Of a DNA stretch of 64,000 nt, positions 47,001 to 57,021 are shown piece by piece. A model generated the notes under the pieces. It had not been told where the DNA came from, did not search any database, and saw nothing but the letters and a program-made list of their open reading frames with translations. The number at the start of each line of letters is the position of its first letter. Position 1 is the first letter of the stretch. Source of the DNA: Limanda limanda (lineage: Eukaryota; Chordata; Actinopteri; Pleuronectiformes; Pleuronectidae); assembly GCF_963576545.1 (NCBI RefSeq), contig NC_083642.1, positions 4,827,188 through 4,891,187 on the forward strand. The letters are read 5' to 3'. The position numbers were made by a program, and so were the translations under genes.

Positions 47001-47778
47001 TGGAAGATGTTCTCCTCTGGTAAACACAAAACATATGGATCTGACACAGACAGGCCGGTGACAGTCAGACAGACACACACCAGGAGGCGGAGACGCACAC
47101 AGGTCCGAGTGAGCGTCTCCTCTCTGTTATCTGTCTTCGTCCCCTTGATATCTGCCCTCTAACTTTCAATGACTGTCTAGGAACCATGTGGGACTTATGT
47201 GCCAAAAGTTTCAGGTGAGACATGTTTCAGTACCGACCATCAGAGGAAGACGTGTCTCTCTTGGATCGCGGTTTGATATCCAGCTGGTTCTTCTCTGGTG
47301 AGAGGCGCTCGAGATGCTGGAAGATGTTCTCCTCCGGGTGAGAGAGGGCGACCAGCAGGTCCTCACACTCCTGGTGTGTCAGCAGCTCCACCAGACGCTG
47401 CAGCTGATGGGAACCGAGATCTTCTGCCACTGAACACGGAGACAAACAGGAAAAGATGCAGTTGGGCGTGAGTCTGTTTTCACCGGCCACATTAACAACA
47501 GTGTGAATCTGATTGAACGAAGCATCCGGCCGACACCGTAAACAACATTTCTGCAGCGTGGTTTCACTCTCAATTAGCAACGGCTGCTCCAGTCAAACTG
47601 TCATCGGGAGTAGAGACCGAACAAACAACATTTCACCACAGAGAACAGAGCGAATCAGCACATTCAGTCTTCAGGTGATTCCTCACAACGCGCTGTGGGA
47701 ACATCTGCTCTCACCTGTGTCCTCTCCCGGCGTCACACTCAGAAGGGGACAGATGAAGAGGAGACACAATGTCCACAT
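44056..47778 (-). CDS. tmdd1: Signal peptide, death domain and transmembrane protein (probable tmdd1)
   Basis: Core exons: 47778-47715, 47429-47238, 45796-45677, 44877-44728, 44300-44056. Every intron is phase 1. The core protein is 256 residues; four extra 32-residue exons between the second and third core exons would make 384. Exon 1 encodes a signal peptide (MWTLCLLFICPLLSV). Exon 2 has a Leu-rich segment (LQRLVELLTHQECEDLLVAL). Exon 45796-45677 is the death-domain core (LTAWLLRYGERIYYDKLSRA, HIGRTDIAI). The next exon ends in a basic patch (KRPRAAGRKRKR). The last exon encodes one transmembrane helix (LYGVLLGFGGSLLAGAAIIL) and a short Ser/Tyr tail. The layout matches transmembrane and death domain protein 1 as I recall it. 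Function is unknown. Confidence 0.8.
46019..46114 (-). CDS. Duplicate exon copy 4 of the death-domain gene
   Basis: 96 bp, last of the array before the death-domain exon. It carries one amino-acid change, Glu to Lys (HLKRLSPEK instead of HLERLSPEK). The splice sites are intact. Confidence 0.65.
46287..46382 (-). CDS. Duplicate exon copy 3 of the death-domain gene
   Basis: 96 bp, same peptide and splice sites. The intron that follows it is the short version with the 49-bp deletion (172 bp). Confidence 0.65.
46604..46699 (-). CDS. Duplicate exon copy 2 of the death-domain gene
   Basis: 96 bp, same peptide as copy 1 and same splice sites. Its downstream intron is 221 bp. Confidence 0.65.
46921..47016 (-). 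CDS. Duplicate exon copy 1 of the death-domain gene
   Basis: 96 bp, phase 1 at both ends, encoding ENIFQHLERLSPEKNQLD, IKPRSKRDTSSSD. The frame is open and the flanking AG and GT are intact. Its sequence matches exon 2 except for a silent GAC/GAT and similar changes. Confidence 0.65.
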
Positions 47779-49528
47779 TTTTGATTTCAGTTGAAGTTGT
47801 GTAGGGTCATTGACGTGAAAACTTCTTTGAACTTACTCAAAATCTACTCAAATGTATTTTCTGCCATATTTGGCAGGATTTCCAAAGTCTTTTGTAATCC
47901 TGTATAAAGCTGCAAAGCATTTGCATTTATATTTCTATCATAGTATACAAACAAACTTTGTCCCATGATGTTCATTTTATGAAATAACATGTGATGCGAC
48001 CATTTACAAAGGACCAATTTGGGACTTTGATGTTGAAGTGCATTCAAAGACAGGTAGTTGCATCATAAGCCATTTTGCCAAGGACACATGGAAACAGGTT
48101 TGTAAATCTCAAATTTGGAAAAAAATAACCTTTTAATCAACTGGTATGTGGTTGCCACATTTGGATATCATGTGGTTTGACCTAAAAAAAACAAAATTTG
48201 ATTATTCATTTTTTATAGTGACCTTTTGTGCTGTCCTAGCTTGTTTTCTTTTGGTGGCCAATTCTGTGCCTTTAGATTTTGTATGTGATGCGACCATTGC
48301 AGAGTGTTTTACATGATAGATATATGTCCTAGATTTGCTTTTTTATATTCTATTAATGATTTACATTTAGTACTAATAGTAAAATATTTTAAAGCAATTG
48401 GACTATTTTTCTTCTAATATTTCAGAAACAACGGTTTATGTAAAAAACAATGTCATGAATAAATACCACCCCAAAAATGTAACATGTAATTTCACCTCGG
48501 TTATTATGAATTTATTAGTAATTTATCATTTGTTTGTTCATTACTGGACGAAATGTATATTTGCATTAAAATGTTCATCTATCATTAGTCCAAAATAACT
48601 TTGTGTACACAATATTCTTAATGTCAGAATAATCATAATAGATATTCTTTTTTTTTTGTATTTTAAAATTGGCCTGTTGCAAATCCTTATACGTCATTGA
48701 CACGTAAGTCAAACCAGTCTGCAAACAACTGATGAACTATGAACTGAGGTTTTATAACTGACAAATGATGCAGAGTGAGTTGAACCAGTAACAGGGCAAC
48801 TGCCAGTTTGAAAGGATGCAGTAGATTTTGTTTTTCAAATATTTATGTTGTTGTTATTAAGTTGTCAAGCCAATAAAGTTTGCTAGATTGAATATTTATA
48901 CTAGTGCCCCAGAGAATCTGTTTATGAATGGATTACTTTTCTAATTTGTGAGAAATTGAAGAAGCATCAACTGATTATGCAAATGTTTGACACACTTATT
49001 TTCCAGTTCAACATTTTAATAAGTAAAGTTAGTTTTTTAGTTTGATAGGTTTTTATTTCAAACATTTTTTTAAATAAAAATATCTATGTGAGCAAATAAG
49101 AAACCTGTCACAGCAAACATGTGAAGCTAAATAACAAATGTTGACAATATATAAATCCTTCTAATAGGAAGTTGAAGTTTTTATTTAAAATTAAAACATT
49201 TGTCAACAGCCTAAATATTCTAGTTTTCACCATAAACAGCTTAATTAAAATCAAAAGGTCAATGTTTTAAACTGTTATGTTGTTGTCTGTGTTTGTTTTG
49301 TTTGTTTGTTTAAAATAAATTTTATATTTTCTCAACGTAGGATCAGCTTCTCTGTGAAAACAATATGACTTTTACATGTAAATAAGAATTAATGACATTT
49401 CTATTAATAATAAACATGTTGTTATTCAGCTTTCTGTCCTTTTTTCCTAATCCTTAAAAATTGGAATTTTTTATATTGTAATGGCTATTAAAGGTGGATC
49501 ACATTTAACTCAGGGAACCAACAGGTGA
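47779..49528. other. AT-rich region upstream of the death-domain gene
   Basis: The promoter of the minus-strand gene should lie just above 47778. From about 47.85 to 49.5 kb the DNA is strongly AT-rich with many short A/T runs and no supported coding sequence. Confidence 0.5.
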
Positions 49529-49566
49529 CATCATCATCATCCTCATCATCATCCTCATCATCATCC

Positions 49567-49596
<30 letters not shown>
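49529..49596. repeat. (ATC)n trinucleotide microsatellite
   Basis: About 22 ATC units, some changed to CTC in a regular pattern in the left part. Confidence 0.9.
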
Positions 49597-49597
<1 letters not shown>

Positions 49598-49599
49598 TC

Positions 49600-52500
49600 A
49601 CCTCATCGTCTTCTCTGCTTTTTGGATCATCTCTGTCCTTGAGAGCTGATTGATAACGAGCTCGTTAGTGAACCAGACAATCAGTTTAAACAGGGACAGA
49701 TTGTATTTATCATTAACTGTGTCTGACAACTGCAGATCACATGCTACATTTGCTAGTTTATCATTATTTATTATTATTTAACTTCAGAAAGTGCACATTT
49801 CACCCTGTTTTCCATGAAAGTTGGTGTAATGCTGTGATGTGGATGAGATTAGGAACTTAGGGTTTTTCTTTGATTTCACAATCATGATTCTAAAAAAATC
49901 TGATTTGTTTAGACGACTGATATTTATGAATGTGTGGTGCAGCTCCAAATTAAAATCTGGATCTGATTTAAATGTGGTTTGATGAGGGGGCGGAGCTATG
50001 ACATTCTGCTGTGGTTGCAGATCCACCGCAGGTTGTTAACACGACCGCACAGAACATTCGGGGGGGGGGGCATGTTCTTCATATCCCAGCACATTGTTCC
50101 TCCGCCTGTTTTCCTGTTGTCTCAGAGACTCACGTTGCTCGTAGCGATGCACTTCAAAGCCCGACATCGCTCAGCTACTAAAATACATTTAGAAGCCATT
50201 GGGGGAAAAATCCATTCCGTGCCATTGAGACAAAGGAGGGTGTGCGTTTATATATATACGAGCTCACATACATAACCATGGGCCAACTGCATGTTCCTTT
50301 AGTCTTTAGTGTTGTTATTATTTCATGTTTCTAAAAGGCCTCCAGAGGGAATTGGTTGTCAGTAACAACACAGACCTCGGCCGGTGAAGGGCTCACACAC
50401 ACCTGAATGCAATATGCTCTGTTTATTTGTAATTCCACGGAGCTGAAAGCTTTACCCGCCCGGCCGGGAGGAAACAACCTGCACTTTGAGACGCTGAGCT
50501 ACACAAAAACCACAAAACCAATATCCCTCATATATGGAATCTCCATCGCTTGTATTGTAAAGAGTGTGATGCATTTACAAAGTGAAACCGAAGAAGACAA
50601 TTATGTGAGTCCTTCACATGGACGTGCACGGCTGCAGAGAGAAGGAGAGCTGGGAGGAGCCGAGGTGCATCTCTCCAGCCGCTGAGGAACCTGTTTAATG
50701 ATATCATTGTGTGTGCTACAGTGGGGGCATGTTTTTAAATTCTTAATAAGCTTCATTTGCCAAACGGTGAAGGTTGTTTGTGTGGGCTGAGTCTCAATCT
50801 CTCCTGGTTGGCTGTACTGGAAAAAAACAGAATCACGCTCTGGGGCTGAGAACCACAGAATGTTGGAGTGGGTGGTATAATGGCTCAGTAATGATTTGGA
50901 ATGTTGCACTTGCAGGAAATATTGAACACATGAGCAGGAGGTCAGGGAGTTTATTCACATTACAGAGTTGCTCAGTACATTATCTTATTGATGAGAATAC
51001 ACACATGGCAGATTTTATTCTATATATCACAGGAAAAGTACACAGCAGCAGTAAAGAGCAGGATTTCATAGGAGACAATATAGTTTCCGTCATTAAAAAT
51101 AAAACCAAAGGAAAAACCAAACAGCAAACTGTGTTATTTGTTCGACTTTTGCCTCGGCTGCCGTCTGGTGTTGTGACTGTTTGCTGGTGAAGTCATATCC
51201 CCATGTCTCTTACACTTCACACCACTGAAATCTGGTTAACTGCAGATACAGACTCCGGTGGAATGAAGGATAGAACACATGGAATATTCCTGCCGATGGC
51301 GTCTGGGGGGAAAAAAACTAAAAAAAGACACAACATTTTAACATGACAAATAACAACAATTAAAACACAACCCTGTCTCCTCTGATACCCTGCGATGAGT
51401 TTTTCCTGGGAGTGTGAAAGTAACATGGAGGAAAAAAGCCCTAAGCTTTCACTCTCAGTGTTAATCTGCAGGATGGAGGCGCCGTGGCACCTGGCGCCCG
51501 AGCGAGGCGATTGGGACTCTATGATTTATGAGGACGCCTCGGAGGTTTGGGTGGGGGGGTGGGGTGGGTGGCAGGTTGGATGCCGGCCTCTCCCTTTTTT
51601 CCTGGAGTCGGAGCCCGAGTCTGAGCGAGACCAGGCCTGCCCGGCTCCGCTCGTGGCTCCAGGGTTTCAGGCTGCTGCTGGAATCCTGGTTTCTCTGGCA
51701 GGTTATCACAGGCCTGAGCTGAGTGACTGTCTACCCCCCCCCCACACCCTCTCCCACTCCTGAGGAAACACAACACCACCTGAACAATTTGCTCGACCCC
51801 CTGAAGCACCTGAAGACTTGTGATAGTCACACTTTCTCCTCTTTTATGCATTTAGGACCCATTCTGACTTTTTCCTCCTCTCTCCTTCTCCCGTACTTTG
51901 GAAAATCTCGGTGGTTTCTGCAGAATCTAAAAAACAAAAGTACCTGATTCCTCCGGGTGATCTTATCGTTTTAACACATTGACTACAACTACTTCTGCTG
52001 TTGGTTGTGAAAAAGCTGTAGCTCTCGACGACTCTGCTGTCTGGATCAGACTTGTTTCTGTGCACAGACGTTTCCTTACCTTGTTGGAAAAGCACCACTC
52101 ACCTGAATTGCTCCTTTAGTTCCTCTGTGATTCCTTTTGTTTTTCTCGGCGCAAATCAAACAGCGGATGGAAAACGTTGAAGGCCGTCTGCAGGAGCGAC
52201 TGGAGGTGCGACTGGCTGGGAGCTATCTGTGTCCTCTCTGGCTTTTTTCTCTACCTGATTCAGGTATTGGGGTTTTAGAGGGACCGCGCCGACCAATGAG
52301 AACGTCTCACCTGAGGAGGACCGCCCATTTTCTTCCCGGTCATAAAAAGCTGCCACACCCTGAAATGTGGCATGGTTCTACTTCCAGGAATCCAGAAAGG
52401 GGAAGATAAACACGGTAACTGGAATCAAAGTGAATTTGTAAACCCGAATCCTCTGTGTTCAAACAACAGTATGTTCAAAATCATCCTATTAACACAACAC

Positions 52501-52870
52501 ATCAACCACATCAAAGGCTTTGAAAGAAGTCTCTTGAACTTACAAGTGGAATAAAGGAGTTTCATGTAATATTCATCAAATAAGGGCCTCGCGTGCACTA
52601 TTTGATGAGTCGCTGCTGTAATTTGCTCATTTTGCTCCTGATCTCCAGAGTAAACTTTACATTCTTCATTAGGCCCGAGCGTCTCTGAAGCACTTCACCA
52701 GCCCCTGAACCCATTTCCAGAAAGATAGTTCAGGGATAATTCACAACTGAGGCGAGAGAGAGAAAAAAGAATCTCCATTGTAGTCAGTTGCTCTACATTT
52801 CACCTCCTGAACATGATCCAGCCCTAGAATCAGTGTACATAGTATTTACATGTGTGCATTAAGCATGAAG
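49600..52870. other. Intergenic region without a supported gene
   Basis: Several open frames of 60-140 codons occur but none has a recognisable domain or splice context. A poly-G run (50061-50070) and a G-rich patch (51548-51570) are present. Confidence 0.45.
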
Positions 52871-53014
52871 ACACGTCTCGAGCTGTGTACCCCCCCCCCC
52901 CCTGTTCTCGGCCCTTGAGTGAAAAACAAGGCGACACCCGACATCCCTCAGTGTGAAAGGACTAAAACTTTTTGAAAAGCATTCCTTCCCCATCACAATG
53001 GCAGGGTGTTTTGA

Positions 53015-53070
53015 GGGGGGGGGGGGGGGGGGTGATGGTGAGTGGGTGGGTGGGTGGGAGGGTGGGTGCA
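53015..53070. repeat. Poly-G run and GGGT repeats
   Basis: A run of about 18 G (53015-53032) is followed by GTGGGTGGGTGGGTGGGAGG. A second G-rich tract is at 53300-53350. Both have the four closely spaced G-runs of a quadruplex-forming sequence. Confidence 0.85.
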
Positions 53071-54271
53071 GGAGGGAACAGCGCCGGCACATTCCTGAGG
53101 TGCAGCGCCAACACCTCAGCTGACAAGATATTTCTCTGGAGAGCACATTCATTCGAGGCCAATCTTCCTTATATGTGATTTTATTGACAAGGACACCAAT
53201 ATGTGTGAGTTATGAGCTGTGGTTCCTCCGGAGACAGACTGGGCCCACACAGAACACCTCTGTGTTCTGTGTGGGCCCCGATAGCCCCGGACAGCCTGGC
53301 TGGTTCGGTGGGGAGGGGTGGGGTGAGGGGGTGGTGGGGTGGGGGGGGGTAATCTTTTGGACCACTGGAAGGTGACAGCTGAAAAACGAGCCTCTGAACA
53401 CTCGGCACTCGGAGCTTCCTCACCACACCGAGAGAGACTTTGCAGGAGGAGAGTTTTTCCTTCGGGCTCCACCGGCTGCAGCGTGAACCGTCTGAACTCC
53501 CGCCGTCGCTTTGTTTTTTTCAAAAACGTCTCACGCAAACACACACGTAATATACACACAACCTGTTTGGCTCCACGGCTCCGACAGCTTGTATCACCGT
53601 GCATCAACCTGCAGGAACTGAGGTCCCATTGAAGTCTGTGACAAAGGTGTGAGCATGCTGTTGTGGCTCAGATGAGATCAAAACGCTCGGTGTTAACAGG
53701 AAGTCTCCACAAACGGCTTCAACGCTGCAGCATTTCTTTATTGACGCATAAAATAATCTGCAGACACGTAAAACATGAAGCGCTGAGTGAAAACAAACAG
53801 GCTCCAAAGCTCCTGTTTAACAAGCTGCACTGAGTAGATCTGATTGCTGCTGCTCTCTGACTCTGATTCAGAGCAGGTCCGTCTGACATCATTTCACTTT
53901 TACACGTTTCATATCCTGCAGGTGTTTTGTGTGCAAAACAATCTCATCACCGTCTTTGTGTTTGCTGAATGTTTCATGGTGTTACGACTCGAACGTGTTG
54001 TTGTCTCCAGCTTCTGACAGCCTGGTCGATGGTGCACTACGTCCATGTTTTGCTGCAGTGAACAAGCCAGGTTGCCGTGCAGAGCGCTTTGTGCAGATGA
54101 GCGCTGACCCTTAGACGCAGAGGCTGAGCTGAGGAGGAGGAGATGTTTCCAGCTGCACGCTCCCTGAAGGCAGCGGCTCACCGGAGTGAAGGCTCCGTTG
54201 GAACACGTCACTGTGAGGAATGTGAGCTCCAACACGTTCAGATTCAACGGTCAGATTAGCCTCGGTGATGA

Positions 54272-54275
<4 letters not shown>

Positions 54276-54336
<61 letters not shown>
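54276..54336. repeat. Long (GT)n microsatellite
   Basis: About 30 uninterrupted GT units. Confidence 0.95.
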
Positions 54337-54340
<4 letters not shown>

Positions 54341-54511
54341 GGGATCCTCCACACATGGCTGAACCCCTGTGTTGGTTTAAGATTAGATTGAAAATGTTCA
54401 CTGTGATCAGGAGACAACTGCAGCATCATCGACTTACAACACGATTCACTATTTGACATTTGACACAAGTCGCCTCTTCACCCCCGACGGGACGCCAACT
54501 GGTTCCAACTG

Positions 54512-54650
54512 GTTCTGTTGAAGGTTTCTTCCAGTTAACAAGGGAGTTTTAGTCTCTCTCCACAGTCGTTGATGGAACAGTTGGGTTTCTCTATAGTATT
54601 GTGAGGCCTCAACCTTATTTGGTGCCTTGAGATAATGTTTCTTATGATTT
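54512..54650 (+). repeat. SINE-like repeat tail
   Basis: GTTGAAGGTTTCTTCCAGTT, AAGGGAGTTTTAGTCTCTCTCC and a late GTGCCTTGAGATAATGTTTC match a very common teleost repeat tail; compare 12229-12348. Confidence 0.6.
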
Positions 54651-56700
54651 AATTGAATATATCACTATAAGCACATGGGCGGGTTGGCCAATTTGAATGA
54701 AAAAAGTTGGAATAAATTAGAAATTCAAGTTTATTAGCTTAATTTCTTATCTTATATAGTAAATGCTGTTTTCATCCGACACGGTATTCCTTCAAATCTT
54801 TGCCAAAACTTCGCTGAACTACCTGAAGTGCTTTCCACTAACAAAATAGTGTTGACTAATAACTTTGATAGTTCTTGCATCTCATGTACCTGATGTGTTG
54901 TGAGTCCATCTGCAGGAGCCACAATACATCTCAGTAAGCATTGACTTTGACTTTAATCCACAGGAAGCAGATGAGTTTAATCCAAATCTCATCTCAAAGA
55001 TTAACATCCAAGCTGCAGTCTCTTTCTGTAATTCAGAAATCTCTTCACGAATAACATATGGGAACGTTGCACGTTCATATCACAGATGCTTATTGTTTAT
55101 TCATGTCTGTAGAACATGCAGCATTAAGAGTCTTTGTCTGCCATCGTCGTTTCATATTCATGCTCTGCACCTTCCCTCATATGCACGTCTGCAAAAATGC
55201 ACATAGTAATCTTACCTATTTAATAATCACACCCAAGCTCTTCTCATGTCTAATTGATGCTGTTTGATTCAGAGCCTTTCGACATTTATTGCAGTCTGGA
55301 TGTTTTTCTGAGAGATTCCTGGGTGTGGGCCGTGTCTGCAGGCTCTGCAGCCCGAGGCCGCCCACAGCTTCTCTCTCCACGTTCATTCTCCCCTCGTTCT
55401 CTTTTCTCGTCTATCTGACGCCTCATTGGCTGATGCTGTCCTGACTTGCCTGGGCAGGAATGCACCTACCTTCTAATGCACTTTTATGTTCAAGCAAATT
55501 GACAATGAAGAGCGCCATCATTTCGCAGCATAAATATTTCTCCCTCCATTTGGATGCAGATTCGAGGAGTCACACCCAGAATACAAATGGACTTTCTCTC
55601 CCGTGGGAAAAAAACCAAATAGGAACCTCTGTGAATTTGATTTGTGTGAGCTCTATACAAATATGGTGCAATGTGATAAGGTCTTATGGAGAATCACTGA
55701 GACTCTGCAAAAACAAAACAATAAATAATAATAAAGTCTGAATTCCAGTCTAATCAAATTCCAGTTTCTGAGATATTGGCAGGAGCCGGCGATGCAATTA
55801 ACCGAATGTCCAACATTTCTACGGTTTTTCTAAATGGCTTTTTTAAAGCTGCTCCTGTCACATCTGTCTGAAATGAAATTGATAAAACAACATTGACAAG
55901 AGCTTCACAGAAAATAGTTTCAGGCAGATTTACGGAGTTCTCTGAATCTGAATCGATACGTGCAAATTCCTCAGTGAGTCTTTTGTTTGTAACTGGAGTG
56001 AAGTGTTTGGTGCTGACTGATCCTGGGTCATTGTGATTCTCAGTAAATCCTATTATTGTAAACGAATGGCTGGGTTATTTCAATGTGTCAAACGTAAACA
56101 CTTTATTATCTGTGTTTCGATTTAAATTAAGTTTAATCGGTCATGTGCCACTGAACTTTACTGGAGAACCTTCGTTTTATTTGTTATTTGTTCTTTATAA
56201 GCGTAACAGTTTATAGTTGTAGTTTCATGTCAATCACAGACAATCATGAACATCTAGATTTCATTCAATTTATTATTTTGAAAAGGAGATTTCAAGGATA
56301 ATCATCACATTTTACAGGTTTTTTTGCTACTTCTACCGTCATAACAGAATGTTTTGGCCATTTGGGGTCTTCAGAAACACTCATTGCTACCTTATAAGTT
56401 AAAATACTGAATTTGTCAACATGCAGTTGCTCGAATATGGAGCTCTTTTGCCAACACCCAAACATTTATACATTCAAGCTTTAAAATGCGCTGCTTTAGC
56501 TACGTTAAGCCTGCAGTCCACACTAGCTCACTCGAAAAGTGGATGTGTTTTGAAGCCACAAAATGGAGTTTGAAAACTGCAGGATTCCATTTTAGTGTGG
56601 ACAGACAGAGATTTTAAGAAATAATGAAGCAGGCACCCATGTTTGCTTCTTGATTTGGTCGTAGCCGTTCCTGATATGTTAGCGTGTATCATGTTGATTC
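54651..56700. other. Intergenic region without a supported gene
   Basis: AT-rich, complex sequence. The part 55.46-55.75 kb is repeat-free and could be conserved non-coding DNA, which one genome cannot show. Confidence 0.4.
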
Positions 56701-56705
56701 AGACT

Positions 56706-57019
56706 TAAAGGATCAGTGTGTAGGATTAAGTGACATTTAGTGGTGAAGTTGCACATTGCAGGTGAACACCCCTCACCTCACCCTCCCCTTCCAAACCTTA
56801 AAGAGAACCTGTGGTAGCTTCAGTTGTCATAAAAACTCAAAAGGTATAGTTTGTCCAGTTTGTGTTTCTGTAAAAAACATGGCGGCCTCCGTAGAGACGA
56901 CCTGCTCCTGATGTAAATATAAAGGTGATTAAACACTAGTGAAAACATCAGCAGGATTATTTCATATTCAATTTCTGCCAATAGATCGTTTCACCTAAAT
57001 CGTACACGCTGGACCTTTA
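56706..57019. mobile_element. Small non-autonomous DNA transposon (MITE-like)
   Basis: The left end TAAAGGATCAGTGTGTAGGA and the right end TCGTACACGCTGGACCTTTA are imperfect inverted repeats of about 22 bp. The inside holds CCCCTCACCTCACCCTCC, CATGGCGGCCTCCGTAGAGA and TTCTGCCAATAGATCG. I recognise this as an abundant element in percomorph fishes; its superfamily is uncertain to me. Confidence 0.7.
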
Positions 57020-57021
57020 GG

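Larger units (their letters stand above)
45797..47333 (-). repeat. Tandem array of exon-plus-intron units in the death-domain gene
   Basis: Five near-identical units of about 317 bp (one of 268 bp) each hold the last 96 bp of exon 2 plus the following ~221-bp intron. Duplicate exons lie at 47016-46921, 46699-46604, 46382-46287 and 46114-46019; the source is the 3' half of exon 47429-47238. Every copy has a TGTTTACCAG acceptor and a GATG|GTCGGT donor. The unit with 268-bp spacing lacks 49 bp between two CAGACAGG words. Confidence 0.93.

Noticed and set aside
46271..47162. Repeated + strand open frames beginning MFQYRPSEEDVSLL
   Set aside because: They are antisense to the duplicated exons; the minus-strand reading has splice sites, phase consistency and a family match.
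53149..53607. 152-codon minus-strand open frame
   Set aside because: No recognisable domain, no splice support, and it overlaps G-rich low-complexity DNA.
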